Shown: piece by piece, positions 46,539-55,939 of the stretch | How the letters are laid out: every line of letters starts with the position of its first letter | How positions within the stretch are numbered: position 1 is the first letter of the stretch | Assembly (NCBI RefSeq): GCF_000153125.2 | Contig: NZ_CM002299.1 | Coordinates: 868,809 to 932,808, forward strand | DNA length: 64,000 nucleotides | Reading direction: 5' to 3' | From: Congregibacter litoralis KT71 | GTDB taxonomy: Bacteria > Pseudomonadota > Gammaproteobacteria > Pseudomonadales > Halieaceae | Notes under the pieces: generated by a model | What the model saw: the letters and a program-made list of their open reading frames with translations, nothing else | Told to the model about the DNA's origin: nothing | Databases searched by the model: none | Made by a program: the position numbers and the translations under genes

Positions 46539-47634
46539 TTTCGTCAGTCCCGATTTTTGGGAAGGAAAGCGCGTGTTCGTCACCGGGCATACAGGTTTCA
46601 AGGGTGCGTGGCTTTCCAGCTGGTTGTTATCGATGGGAGCTGAGGTGCATGGCTACGCTCTGACGCCGGTGTATCACCGCAGTCCCTATGAACTGGCAGA
46701 ACTGTCGGCGCGAATTACCGAGACACTTGCGGATATCAACGATGCGAGATCCGTCAGCGATGCCCTGAACGCAGCCAACCCTCATATCGTCTTTCATCTG
46801 GCGGCTCAGCCGCTTGTCAGATCTTCCTATCGTGAGCCCGTGCAAACCTACGCAACTAACGTCATGGGCACGGTGAATCTACTGGCGGCATTGCAACATT
46901 GTCGATCTTTGCAGGCAGTCGTGGTCGTTACTACTGATAAGTGCTACCTCAACCAGGAGCTAGAGAGAGGCTATAACGAAGATGATCGTCTTGGCGGTTC
47001 GGACCCTTACAGCAGCAGCAAGGCCTGCGTAGAGTTGCTGGTGAAGAGCTGGTATCAATCGTTTATGCGTGAAGGCAATGTCCGCAATCACAGTGCCGGG
47101 CTTGCAACTGTCCGTGCGGGAAACGTGATAGGCGGCGGTGACTGGTCAGAGGATCGGCTGATTCCCGATGTTCTGCGAGCCCTGGAGCGTGGTGATGAGC
47201 CGGTCATACGCAATCCTGCTGCCGTGCGTCCCTGGCAATATGTTCTGGATCCTCTGGCCGGGTATCTGACGCTGGCCCAACGTCTCGCTGCTGATCCCAG
47301 TGGATATTCGGAGCCGTGGAACTTTGGGCCCGATCGCAGTGACGCCAGGTCCGTCGGTGAAGTCGTCGAAAGGCTTCTAAAGCTGCTCTCCCCCGAGAGT
47401 ACCTGGACTTACGTGGCTGACTCCGTCATGGCAGAAACATCAAGGCTATACCTGGATTGCTCAAAGGTGCATTCCCGGCTTGGCTGGCGTCCGCAGTTTG
47501 GTCTGGATAGTGCACTCGATCGTGTTGCCGCCTGGCACGCTCGGGAGTCAGACGGTGCCGACATGTCGGCTTTTATGGACAGCGAAGTGACAAACTATAC
47601 CCAAGAGGCAAAGCAGCAAACTCATGGATCGTGA
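46531..47634 (+). CDS. rfbG: CDP-glucose 4,6-dehydratase
   Basis: Short-chain dehydrogenase/reductase that converts CDP-glucose to CDP-4-keto-6-deoxyglucose using bound NAD+. The 367-residue protein from GTG 46531 has [20 protein letters not shown] (NAD-binding), [33 protein letters not shown] and the catalytic YxxxK in [11 protein letters not shown]. The ATDK-like segment and [14 protein letters not shown] are family hallmarks. A longer upstream frame overlaps rfbF and lacks conserved sequence. It ends 11 bases inside the rfbH gene. Confidence 0.95.
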   Translation: MTNFVSPDFWEGKRVFVTGHTGFKGAWLSSWLLSMGAEVHGYALTPVYHRSPYELAELSARITETLADINDARSVSDALNAANPHIVFHLAAQPLVRSSYREPVQTYATNVMGTVNLLAALQHCRSLQAVVVVTTDKCYLNQELERGYNEDDRLGGSDPYSSSKACVELLVKSWYQSFMREGNVRNHSAGLATVRAGNVIGGGDWSEDRLIPDVLRALERGDEPVIRNPAAVRPWQYVLDPLAGYLTLAQRLAADPSGYSEPWNFGPDRSDARSVGEVVERLLKLLSPESTWTYVADSVMAETSRLYLDCSKVHSRLGWRPQFGLDSALDRVAAWHARESDGADMSAFMDSEVTNYTQEAKQQTHGS

Positions 47635-48937
47635 TCAAGCTCGTCAGGCAATTCTGGACGCCGTTTTAGCTTACGGAAATTCGACCGCGTCAGAAAAGCT
47701 CTTTGTAGCCGGAGAGACCGCAATTCCGCCTTCGGGCAAAGTAGTGGGCGGCAGTGAGCTGGTGCATATGGTGGATGCATCATTAGATGGCTGGCTCACG
47801 ACCGGGCGCTTCAATGCGCAATTTCAAAAGGAGCTTGCCGAGTACGTGGGTGTGCGGCATACGCTCACCACCGTATCGGGGTCTGCGGCAAACCTGCTTG
47901 CGGTTACTGCGCTCACCTCACCGCGTTTTGGACATCGTGCCCTGGCTCCCGGTGATGAGGTGATTACCGTAGCAGCGGGGTTTCCGACCACGGTGAATCC
48001 CATTCTGCAGAACGGCCTGGTGCCGGTATTCGTAGATATCGATATACCCACCTACAATATCGATGTGAGCCAATTGGAGAATGCGCTGTCTGAAAAGACC
48101 CGAGCTATCGTCATCGCGCATACCCTGGGCAACCCGTTTAATCTGGCAGCGGTGAGGGCTTTTGCAGACGAGCATAAGCTGTGGCTGGTCGAAGACAGCT
48201 GCGACGCTCTGGGAACTACTTATGACGGGCGAATGGTCGGCACGTTTGGGGATGTCGCTACGCTGAGTTTCTATCCTGCTCACCACATCACCATGGGAGA
48301 GGGCGGGGCGGTGATGATGAGATCCTCCCGGCTGCGCAAGGTGCTGGAGTCTTTTCGGGATTGGGGCAGGGATTGTTACTGCGAACCTGGGGAGGATGAC
48401 ACTTGTGGGAACCGTTTTGATTGGCAGTTAGGTGGCCTGCCCCAGGGTTACGATCACAAATACATTTACTCTCATATGGGCTACAACCTCAAAATCACGG
48501 ATATGCAGGCGGCCTGCGGCCTGGCTCAGCTACAGCGCATTGATGATTTTGTCGATAAACGAAAACGCAACTTCCGCATCGCCATGGAGTCGCTCAAACT
48601 CTTTGAGCGCTACTTCATTCTACCCGAGGCAACGCCTAACTCCGATCCCTCCTGGTTCGGGTTTCCGTTGACGCTGCGTGAGGACTGCGGTTTTAAGCGG
48701 GTAGATTTTTTGCGTTTTTTGGATGAGAAGAAAATCGGCACGCGGCTGCTCTTTGCCGGCAACCTGACGCGACAGCCCTACTTCGAGAACCGGACCTACA
48801 GAACCATCGGAGACCTGGTTAACACGGACATCGCTATGAATCAGACGTTTTGGATTGGTACCTGGCCCGAACTCTCGCAGGTACACTACGAATACATCGC
48901 AAATTGCATTGACGATTTTATTAGGCGGACACGGTAG
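47624..48937 (+). CDS. rfbH: CDP-4-keto-6-deoxyglucose 3-dehydratase (E1)
   Basis: PMP- and [2Fe-2S]-dependent enzyme that removes the 3-hydroxyl of CDP-4-keto-6-deoxyglucose. The aminotransferase-like fold is clear ([32 protein letters not shown]). At the usual PLP-lysine position the sequence reads [13 protein letters not shown], with His replacing Lys as in this enzyme class. Cys193, Cys251, Cys253 and Cys261 fit the C-x57-C-x-C-x7-C iron-sulfur motif exactly. The 437-residue length is normal. Catalysis needs a separate flavin/iron-sulfur reductase (E3 type), which is not in this window. Confidence 0.95.
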   Translation: MDRDQARQAILDAVLAYGNSTASEKLFVAGETAIPPSGKVVGGSELVHMVDASLDGWLTTGRFNAQFQKELAEYVGVRHTLTTVSGSAANLLAVTALTSPRFGHRALAPGDEVITVAAGFPTTVNPILQNGLVPVFVDIDIPTYNIDVSQLENALSEKTRAIVIAHTLGNPFNLAAVRAFADEHKLWLVEDSCDALGTTYDGRMVGTFGDVATLSFYPAHHITMGEGGAVMMRSSRLRKVLESFRDWGRDCYCEPGEDDTCGNRFDWQLGGLPQGYDHKYIYSHMGYNLKITDMQAACGLAQLQRIDDFVDKRKRNFRIAMESLKLFERYFILPEATPNSDPSWFGFPLTLREDCGFKRVDFLRFLDEKKIGTRLLFAGNLTRQPYFENRTYRTIGDLVNTDIAMNQTFWIGTWPELSQVHYEYIANCIDDFIRRTR

Positions 48938-48945
48938 CGTACGTC

Positions 48946-50001
48946 GTGGCGATAAAAACCAGCATCTTGAATGAAGACCTTGATTCCATCGTCGGCAATG
49001 TGGCCGGTTGGGGGAAACTCGCAGGGCAGACCGTGCTCATCACGGGGGCAGCGGGCTTTCTGGGGAATTATCTCGTGCGAACGCTGCTGCATCTGAACGC
49101 CAGGGGGGTGGTCGAGGAGCCCGTGCGAGTGATCGCCGGCGTTCGCAGCATGGCGAGCATGCCTGAGCGGCTCAAGGATCTAGAGGGTAACCGGGAGCTC
49201 ACATTCGCCGAGTTGGATCTCTCCAGAATTGCGATTACCGATCTGCCACCCATTGATTACGTGGTTCACGCGGCAAGTAACGCAAGTCCCCGATTTTATG
49301 GCCCGGACCCTGTGGGAACCCTGCTTCCGAATACCGTGGGCGTGGCTGCCCTGCTAACGGCTTGCGGAGATCGTCACAAAGGCTTTTTGTTTATCAGCTC
49401 CAGCGAAATATATGGTGCTGCCGGCGGTGAGGTGCCGTTGACAGAAGCCAGTCCCGGCACACTGGATTCAGCCTTACCACGCTCCTGTTACGGCGAGGGC
49501 AAGAGAGCCGGTGAGGCACTGTGCGTCGCCTGGCATTCGCAGTATGGTGCGCCCGTATTTATTGCGCGGCCTTTTCATACCTATGGACCGGGCCTGGCTG
49601 AGGACGACGGTAGAGTTTTTGCCGATTTTACTTACAACGCTATCAGGGAAGAGGATATTCATATTCGCGGTGACGGTACTGCTCAACGGGCTTTTTGCTA
49701 CGTCAGTGATGCCATTGCCGGGTTCTTCTCCATTTTGTTTTGGGGGCAGCCCGGGCAGGCCTATAACGTGGCTAACGCCGATGCTGAGCTCTCAGTGAGA
49801 GAGCTGGCCGAGGTAATTGTCGAGGTGGCTCCCAGTCCGGGGCTTAAAGTCACAGTGAGTGATGAAGGGTATCGGCCCGGCTATATGCCAAGTAAGCTGC
49901 AAAGACTGCTACCCAGTACAGCCAAGCTGGAAGCTCTTGGCTGGCGTGCGCGAGTGTCTCCACGCGAAGGCTTTCGGCGCACCATAGGGGCTCACCTTTG
50001 A
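48946..50001 (+). CDS. NAD(P)-dependent sugar epimerase/reductase
   Basis: A 351-residue extended short-chain dehydrogenase: NAD(P)-binding TVLITGAAGFLGNYLVRTLL near residue 30, YVVHAASNASPRFYG, FLFISSSEIYGAAGGEVPL, the catalytic Tyr-Lys in CYGEGKRAGEALC near 183, and FHTYGPGLAEDDGRVFADF. The fold fits 4-ketoreductases that finish CDP-abequose or CDP-paratose, and also UDP-glucuronate decarboxylases; its place straight after rfbH favours the first reading. It has a GTG start nine bases after rfbH and overlaps the next start by TTGA. Confidence 0.85.
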   Translation: MAIKTSILNEDLDSIVGNVAGWGKLAGQTVLITGAAGFLGNYLVRTLLHLNARGVVEEPVRVIAGVRSMASMPERLKDLEGNRELTFAELDLSRIAITDLPPIDYVVHAASNASPRFYGPDPVGTLLPNTVGVAALLTACGDRHKGFLFISSSEIYGAAGGEVPLTEASPGTLDSALPRSCYGEGKRAGEALCVAWHSQYGAPVFIARPFHTYGPGLAEDDGRVFADFTYNAIREEDIHIRGDGTAQRAFCYVSDAIAGFFSILFWGQPGQAYNVANADAELSVRELAEVIVEVAPSPGLKVTVSDEGYRPGYMPSKLQRLLPSTAKLEALGWRARVSPREGFRRTIGAHL

Positions 50002-50933
50002 CATTATTGGAACTGAAAAAGGCTTTTCACGAAGGGTCTATTGACAAGGCCTCGTTTATTCGCGAGGCCAATGAGTTTCATAGCGTCCTGAGTCATTACC
50101 CCGAGGTGTTGGTTAACAGCGCCGTCGATGAGATTAAGATTAATGTCAGCGGGGTAGCCTTCCATATCGCTGAGGACGATCTATGGATTCGTTATCCGCC
50201 CGGCGAGTCCCGGGTAGCGCCCGTAGAGATACTCAATTTTGGCGGCTACGAACCGCAGGAAACGCAGCTGATGCTGCAGCTTTTGCGTGAGTCTCAGGTC
50301 ATCTTCGATGTGGGTGCGAATATTGGCTGGTACACACTGCTGTTTGCCCGGCGGTTTCCCGGCGCAAGCATTCACGCCTTCGAGCCATTGCCGTATTTCA
50401 GCAAGTTCCTCGTCGAGAACGTGACCGCAAACGGGTTCGACAACAAAGTCAACACCCATTCCATTGGTTTTTCAAGTGAAGCCGGCTCGGTAGATATTTT
50501 TCTCGATAAAGGCAACGGGACAAATGCATCCATGCGCAATGTCGCCGATGCCGCAGGTGCCATCAGTGTGCCGGTCGAGGTCGTGAAAATGGATGACTGG
50601 TGCGCAGAGCACGCCCTGTGGCCGGATTTTATCAAGTGTGACGTTGAAGGCGCCGAGTTACTGGTGGTGCAGGGGGCGACAAAAACATTAGCTGAGCGAC
50701 GCCCCGTTGTGTTTCTGGAGATCTTGCGCAAGTGGTCCAAAGCCTATGATTATCACCCCAACGAACTGATCGAGTTACTCACTGGGATGGGGTACGAGTG
50801 TTTCGGAATAGGACCTGACGGAGCCCATCGGATACAGGATGTTACCGAGGCTACTCCTGAGACCAACTATGTTTTTCTGCATCTAGAGGCACACAGTGAT
50901 TTATGTGAGCAGATGGTTGGACCTTCGGTTTGA
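49998..50933 (+). CDS. FkbM family methyltransferase
   Basis: A 311-residue protein with a SAM-binding FkbM domain in the centre: VIFDVGANIGWYTLLFARRF near residue 94, SIHAFEPLPYFSKFLVENV, PDFIKCDVEGAELLVVQGA and RPVVFLEILRKWSKAY. FkbM enzymes O-methylate sugars or other hydroxyls, so methylation of the glycan made by this cluster is likely. Translation appears to start at TTG 49998, overlapping the epimerase stop (TTGA), with AGGGG eight bases before. It ends in another TTGA overlap with the transketolase gene. Confidence 0.88.
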   Translation: MTLLELKKAFHEGSIDKASFIREANEFHSVLSHYPEVLVNSAVDEIKINVSGVAFHIAEDDLWIRYPPGESRVAPVEILNFGGYEPQETQLMLQLLRESQVIFDVGANIGWYTLLFARRFPGASIHAFEPLPYFSKFLVENVTANGFDNKVNTHSIGFSSEAGSVDIFLDKGNGTNASMRNVADAAGAISVPVEVVKMDDWCAEHALWPDFIKCDVEGAELLVVQGATKTLAERRPVVFLEILRKWSKAYDYHPNELIELLTGMGYECFGIGPDGAHRIQDVTEATPETNYVFLHLEAHSDLCEQMVGPSV

Positions 50934-51739
50934 ACTCCCAGTCGCTAGCCTTATCGGTCCGTGAGCAGTCATTGCGTATGGTCCATCGTGCCAGGGCTTC
51001 TCATATCGGCAGCGCACTATCGATAGCCGACATTCTGGCGGTGCTTTATGCAAGGGTGTTGAGATTTGATCCGGCGCAACCCGCTGCCCCCGATCGAGAT
51101 CGCTTCGTGCTGAGCAAGGGGCATGCTTGCGTAGCGCTCTATGCGGCGCTTGCGGAAATTGGGTGCTTCCCTGTGAAGGAGCTTGACGAGTACGGGCAGG
51201 ATTTTTCCAGGCTTATGAATCACGTGAGTCACCACGTCCCCGGCGTTGAATTTTCTACCGGCTCGCTGGGACATGGGCTTCCATTTGCAGCTGGCAAAGC
51301 GCTTGCGGGCAAGATCGCAAAACAGCCTTGGCAGGTCTTTGTCCTGTTGAGTGATGGCGAGATGGACGAAGGATCGAACTGGGAAGCGCTCATGTTTGCG
51401 GCGCATCATGGGCTGGACAACCTCACGGCAATTATTGACTACAACAAGCTTCAGAGTCTGGATACAGTGGACAACACCCTGGGGCTTGAGCCTTTGCGCG
51501 AGAAGCTCGCCGCTTTCAATTGGAGCGTTGTTGAGGCTGATGGGCATGACCATGATGCCTTAGAGTCCGCGATTGGCTCCGGGTCACCGGGGCTGCCACT
51601 TGTAGTTATCGCTCATACCGTTAAGGGCAAAGGCGTCAGCTTTATGGAGAATGAGGTCTTGTGGCACTATCGCAATCCCGATGATGGGCTGCTCGACAGA
51701 GCATTGAAGGACATTGCCGGGTCGCAAAGGGATGCGTGA
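50930..51739 (+). CDS. Transketolase N-terminal (TPP-binding) subunit
   Basis: A 269-residue half-transketolase. It contains SHIGSALSIADILAVLYARV, RDRFVLSKGHACVALYAALA and STGSLGHGLPFAAGKALAGK. The TPP/metal motif reads LSDGEMDEGSNWEALMFAAH and ends with the IIDYNKLQSLDTV stretch. It starts at TTG 50930 overlapping the FkbM stop. Together with the next gene it rebuilds one transketolase unit. Split transketolases occur in archaea and in some sugar or antibiotic clusters. Here, inside a CDP-dideoxysugar operon, transfer of a two-carbon ketol unit to a keto-sugar is a reasonable guess. Confidence 0.9.
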   Translation: MNSQSLALSVREQSLRMVHRARASHIGSALSIADILAVLYARVLRFDPAQPAAPDRDRFVLSKGHACVALYAALAEIGCFPVKELDEYGQDFSRLMNHVSHHVPGVEFSTGSLGHGLPFAAGKALAGKIAKQPWQVFVLLSDGEMDEGSNWEALMFAAHHGLDNLTAIIDYNKLQSLDTVDNTLGLEPLREKLAAFNWSVVEADGHDHDALESAIGSGSPGLPLVVIAHTVKGKGVSFMENEVLWHYRNPDDGLLDRALKDIAGSQRDA

Positions 51740-52607
51740 TGCATTTCTCAACGAGCTTCTTGCGCTCGCCGAAGTTCAGCCAAACGTTGTGCTGGTTGTG
51801 GGAGATCTGGGCTTTGGCGTTGTAGAGCCATTTGCGGACCGTTTTCCCGAGCGGTTTTTTAACGCAGGGGTCGCCGAGCAAAACATGATGAGCCTTTGCG
51901 CCGGGCTCGCTTCCGAAGGCTGTCATGTATTTGCCTATTCCATCGCCAACTTTCCAACTTTTCGCTGCGCGGAACAGATACGCAACGATGTGGACTATCA
52001 CAATCTCCCTGTGACCATCGTTTCGGTGGGTGGCGGTGTTGCTTACGGAAACCTGGGTTATTCCCACCATGCCCTGCAGGACTATGCATTAATGCGTGTG
52101 CTGCCGAACATGCTGATTGCGGCACCGGGTGATCCCTGGGAGACCCGCGCTTGCTTGCGTTATTTGATCGATAATCCCGGGCCTTCCTACCTGCGCCTGG
52201 GTAAGTCGGGCGAAGCGTCCGTGCACAGCCATGTGCCGGAAGTTTCCCCGGGGCAATGGCTAAAGGTGCAGGGGCAGCCAGAGTCGACGTCGGCGATTGT
52301 GACGACTGGAGCGACGCTTGCTATCGCTCAGGCCTGGCTGGCGCGCGGTGAATACCCTGAGCACAATCTCTATTCACTGCCCTTGTGGGGCATGCGTCAA
52401 AAACAGTACCAGGCCGCACAGGTAGAGCAATTTCAGCGTGTGGTGACTGCTGAGGATCATATTGCCGATGCAGGTTTTGGTAGTTGGTTTCGCGAGGCCC
52501 TTCACGATGGCCGATCCAGCTGTGAGGTGTCGTCGCGGGCCCTGAGCGCAGAGGTCTTTGGGAAGGTCGGCGCGCAGAGCACGCTGAACGCCCTTGGTGG
52601 ACTTTAG
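51732..52607 (+). CDS. Transketolase C-terminal (pyrimidine-binding) subunit
   Basis: A 291-residue second half of a split transketolase. Key stretches are NVVLVVGDLGFGVVEPFADR, FFNAGVAEQNMMSLCAGLAS with the Glu that activates TPP, and VFAYSIANFPTFRCAEQIRN. VSVGGGVAYGNLGYSHHALQ and IVTTGATLAIAQ of the C-terminal domain follow. ATG 51732 aligns with usual family starts; TTG 51714 with AAGGA just before it is an alternative adding six residues. It overlaps the N-terminal subunit gene by eight bases. A dedicated partner pair rather than housekeeping transketolase is indicated by location. Confidence 0.9.
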   Translation: MRDAFLNELLALAEVQPNVVLVVGDLGFGVVEPFADRFPERFFNAGVAEQNMMSLCAGLASEGCHVFAYSIANFPTFRCAEQIRNDVDYHNLPVTIVSVGGGVAYGNLGYSHHALQDYALMRVLPNMLIAAPGDPWETRACLRYLIDNPGPSYLRLGKSGEASVHSHVPEVSPGQWLKVQGQPESTSAIVTTGATLAIAQAWLARGEYPEHNLYSLPLWGMRQKQYQAAQVEQFQRVVTAEDHIADAGFGSWFREALHDGRSSCEVSSRALSAEVFGKVGAQSTLNALGGL

Positions 52608-52609
52608 CC

Positions 52610-53611
52610 ATGGGTAGCGTCGTGGCCCCTGGCCCAGATGCGCGCGACGGCTTTACGCGCATGACACTCGATATTCTCATCCCGACGTTCAATCGATGCT
52701 CTGACCTTGCCAAAAACGTGCGCTTGTTGAACACGCTGATTGAGGAGGAGGGGAGCGGTTTAAGTTGCCGAATCCTCGTCTCCAACAACTGCTCAGAGGA
52801 CGACACCGCCAGCACTCTGGAATTGCTGCAGAGTGAGGTACAAACCGAACTCATTGTGTTCAACCAGACAGAGAACCTGGGTGGCGAGGGGAACGTGATC
52901 TTCCTGCTCCATCAGGCTACGGCCGAGCGGGTAATGATCGTGGGAGACGACGATTTTCTGCCCCGGGGTTATTTGCGTGAAGTGATAAGGCTTCTGGAGC
53001 GCAGTCCCGAGCTGCGGGCCATCATCCCGGGGATAGCGTCGTTGTATTGTGACGGAAACGTGGTGCCCGAGCGCAATGAGCGTTTTGATAGCAGGCTGTA
53101 TCCGGCGGGACACTCAAGTGTGAGGGCGATCTCCTATTTAGGACATCAGATAAGCGGTATTGTGTTTATGCGCCAGGGAATGCTGGACGCCTATCTGACC
53201 GAGCCGTCGCTCAGAAACCTATATCCCACGGTGTTTTTTCTGGGTTACAGCTGTGAGAACGGTCAGGTTGTGTATCTTCCAAAATTGAAGGTCCTTATCA
53301 GCCAGGACAACCAAAAGTACTGGAACTATGATGCATCGGGGCTCTTGTCCGAGATCTTCAGGAATTACCAGCTCCTGTATCCGCGGCGGCCTTTCTTGAG
53401 ACTTTCTATGTGTCTTAGCGTGATGATTAAGCAGCCCACACGGCTGAGTTTTCGGATGAGCCCTCTGTATGCGGTCCCTGCGTTCTTTCATTTATTGTTC
53501 GCGCCCGGCGTAGACCCACTTGTACGCCTTGTGCTTCCTGTTTTGTTTCCTGTTCTCTACGTCCGCCGTATCTTCCGGTTTCTACTACGCCGCATAGGTT
53601 GGTTGCGCTGA
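52610..53611 (+). CDS. Glycosyltransferase family 2
   Basis: A 333-residue GT-A fold enzyme: LDILIPTFNRCSDLAKNVRL near residue 20, ILVSNNCSEDDTASTLELL, VMIVGDDDFLPRGYLREVI with the D-x-D-like metal site, and a C-terminal hydrophobic and basic tail that probably contacts the membrane (RLVLPVLFPVLYVRRIFRFL). It likely adds a sugar to the lipid-linked repeat unit; donor and acceptor are unknown. ATG 52610 has a GGTGGA site; ATG 52661 is an alternative closer to the domain start. Confidence 0.87.
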   Translation: MGSVVAPGPDARDGFTRMTLDILIPTFNRCSDLAKNVRLLNTLIEEEGSGLSCRILVSNNCSEDDTASTLELLQSEVQTELIVFNQTENLGGEGNVIFLLHQATAERVMIVGDDDFLPRGYLREVIRLLERSPELRAIIPGIASLYCDGNVVPERNERFDSRLYPAGHSSVRAISYLGHQISGIVFMRQGMLDAYLTEPSLRNLYPTVFFLGYSCENGQVVYLPKLKVLISQDNQKYWNYDASGLLSEIFRNYQLLYPRRPFLRLSMCLSVMIKQPTRLSFRMSPLYAVPAFFHLLFAPGVDPLVRLVLPVLFPVLYVRRIFRFLLRRIGWLR

Positions 53612-53612
53612 G

Positions 53613-55067
53613 GTGGAGTTGCACAGACGAGTAGTGTCTGGACTTTCGTGGAGCGCTGCGGGACGAGGGTTCCGCGAAAGTATGCAGTTGCTGTGCATGA
53701 TCGTCATGGCCCGGTTTCTGAGTCCGGCTGACTTCGGCGCCTACGCCATTGTGATGATGTTTATCAATTTCGCACTGATCTTCGGCTCCGCCGGTGTGTC
53801 TCAGATACTGATCATGAAGCGGGACGATAGCGCCCAGCTGGCAACGAGTCTTTTCTACCTGAATCTCGTGTTTGGCGCTCTGGCTTATCTACTGCTGTTA
53901 CTGATATCTCCGCTCATTGCGGAACTGTTTGACAATGCCGAGTTGGTTCCGCTCCTGAACATAGCGGGCCTCGTATTTCTGGTACAGGCCCCGCTTCTTG
54001 TACAGCGGTCAATCATGGAGCGTGACCTCAAGTTTGAAGCGCTGGTTAAAGCAGAAACAGTGACCATCCTAATCGCGACCTGCCTGGGTATTGGCTGCGC
54101 CTTCATGGGCTTCGGTGTGTATAGCCTGCTGGTGTTCAATCTGTCGGCTATCGGCCTGCTCACGGCGGCAATTTGGTTGATCTGCGACTGGCGTCCAGTG
54201 GGCATGGCCAGCCTGCCGGTACTTCGCGAAACGATGGGGTTAGTTCTGCACTTCACAGGTTTTACGCTATTGAACTTTTTGACGCGCCACTGCGATGTGT
54301 TCCTCATTGGTAAACTGATGAGTAGTAGCGCTTTGGGCCTTTACTCCATGGCCTACCGACTCACGATCTACCCTGTTCAGGCGTTTTCTCAGATTGTGCA
54401 CCGCGTCGCCTATCCCACACTGTCTAGCCTGAGAGATGATCCTGCCTCCGCGAGAGCTTTCTACCTTCGATCGCTTCAGGGAATCACGCTCCTGGTTTTT
54501 CCTGCGCTCGTTGGTATGGCGTGTATTGCAGAGCTCATAGTGCCGATGGTGCTGGGTTCGCAGTGGATTGACATGGTTGTGGTGGTTCAGATTCTTGTCT
54601 GGGTGGGCCTGCTGCAAGTCGTTACCGCGACGGTTGGCACTATTCTTCCTGCAATGGAAAAAACGCGTCTTATGCTGAACATTGGGGCAGTCAACACGCT
54701 GGTAATTGTGTTGGCTTTTGCGCTAGCAGTTCCCTATGGGGTCAGCGGTATGGCAACAGCCTATCTGCTGGCAAATCTCGTCATGTTTTTTATTCAGGCG
54801 CGTGTCGCCTGGCCCCTGCTGGGACTGAGTGTGGGTGAAGGACTGAAAGCAACTTCGCCCGCCCTGATCGGATCGTTGCTCATGGGTGGCTTGGTGATAG
54901 GTGCGGGGGCAGCCTACCGTGCACTAGATTTGCATGAAATTGGTGGACTGGCCTTGCAGATCCTCGTGGGTGCTGTCAGCTACCCTCTGCTTGTATGGTT
55001 ATTTTTTAAAGAGAGCTCCGTGGCTTTGTTGGCTGAGCTTCGCCATGGGGTAGGTGCCTCGGACTAG
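53613..55067 (+). CDS. Oligosaccharide flippase / Wzx-like polysaccharide exporter
   Basis: A 484-residue membrane protein with 12 to 14 hydrophobic segments and the MOP-superfamily N-terminus LHRRVVSGLSWSAAGRGFRE. Further typical stretches are MARFLSPADFGAYAIVMMFI, DNAELVPLLNIAGLVFLVQA and LTRHCDVFLIGKLMSSSALG. It probably moves the undecaprenyl-linked repeat across the inner membrane. It has a GTG start one base after the glycosyltransferase stop. It ends in a palindromic CTAG in which both it and the convergent GT2 gene terminate. No Wzy polymerase or ligase is evident in the window. Confidence 0.9.
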   Translation: MELHRRVVSGLSWSAAGRGFRESMQLLCMIVMARFLSPADFGAYAIVMMFINFALIFGSAGVSQILIMKRDDSAQLATSLFYLNLVFGALAYLLLLLISPLIAELFDNAELVPLLNIAGLVFLVQAPLLVQRSIMERDLKFEALVKAETVTILIATCLGIGCAFMGFGVYSLLVFNLSAIGLLTAAIWLICDWRPVGMASLPVLRETMGLVLHFTGFTLLNFLTRHCDVFLIGKLMSSSALGLYSMAYRLTIYPVQAFSQIVHRVAYPTLSSLRDDPASARAFYLRSLQGITLLVFPALVGMACIAELIVPMVLGSQWIDMVVVVQILVWVGLLQVVTATVGTILPAMEKTRLMLNIGAVNTLVIVLAFALAVPYGVSGMATAYLLANLVMFFIQARVAWPLLGLSVGEGLKATSPALIGSLLMGGLVIGAGAAYRALDLHEIGGLALQILVGAVSYPLLVWLFFKESSVALLAELRHGVGASD

Positions 55068-55939
55068 CGTCGTAAGTAAAGTTTTCGCAGGGCACCTGGC
55101 AAGGCTGGCCCGCCTTGACGGACCGCGCGGGTAACAAAGTAGAGAAAGCTGCCCAGATGACCATGCTGCAGCGCGTTAGCTGCGACGTTGATACACAGCA
55201 TGGCGGTAGCTTCTCTGTTGTCATTGAAAGCCGCGCTGTGGCTGTCCAGTATGTTTTTGGCTGACCCTGCGTAGTGCTCGACTTGCCGCGACACGCTATC
55301 GTCGCTGATGTCTGCCTCAACAAGTACCTCCTCAACATACAAAATGGGGTTGTCTTGAGCGAGTCGTAGGCACAGTTCCCAGTCTTGCAGGCGTTTGAGG
55401 GACTCATCAAACAGACCGACACTCAGCAGTGTTTCCTTACGCGCGATGAGGGTTTGGCAACTGATGTAACTGCCGCGCAGTAATTCGGCATGGCGATCTA
55501 CACATCCGTGCTGAACGTGGTAAGACGCTTTGGGAACGCGGGTTTTTACGCCTCTGTCATTACGGTTAAACGCGCAAAAACAAACCTTTGCGTTGTGCGT
55601 CAGCATTTGTTTGATTTGCGTAGTGAGTTTGCTGGCGGACCATAAGTCATCGCTATCCTGGAAGGCGATGTATTCACCCTGTGCTTCGCGAATGCCCACA
55701 TTCCGCGCTGAATTGGCACCACGATTCTCTTGAAGCCTGAGGTATCGAAGTGTCGGAATCTCCAAGGCGGCAACGACAGCCTCAGTATTGTCTGTAGAGC
55801 CATCGTCTACGACGATGATTTCGAAGCTGGGGTAGTCTTGATCGACAACACTGTGAACCGCCTGGGCAATGCGGTCGGCACGGTTGTAGCAGGGAATCAC
55901 GACGCTGACTAGCGGCATGTGATTCGTGGCGCTGGTCAC
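55064..55939 (-). CDS. Glycosyltransferase family 2, convergent with the flippase
   Basis: A 291-residue GT2 enzyme: PLVSVVIPCYNRADRIAQAV, IIVVDDGSTDNTEAVVAAL, NRGANSARNVGIREAQGEYI, then FQDSDDLWSASKL with the D-x-D metal site, and LQDWELCLRLAQDN as the acceptor-side region. The C-terminal part is helical and basic. It probably serves the same surface glycan but has its own promoter. The 3' end overlaps the flippase stop by four bases. Its 5' side borders a 153-base spacer and then the insertion sequences. Confidence 0.9.
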   Translation of the reverse strand: MTSATNHMPLVSVVIPCYNRADRIAQAVHSVVDQDYPSFEIIVVDDGSTDNTEAVVAALEIPTLRYLRLQENRGANSARNVGIREAQGEYIAFQDSDDLWSASKLTTQIKQMLTHNAKVCFCAFNRNDRGVKTRVPKASYHVQHGCVDRHAELLRGSYISCQTLIARKETLLSVGLFDESLKRLQDWELCLRLAQDNPILYVEEVLVEADISDDSVSRQVEHYAGSAKNILDSHSAAFNDNREATAMLCINVAANALQHGHLGSFLYFVTRAVRQGGPALPGALRKLYLRR

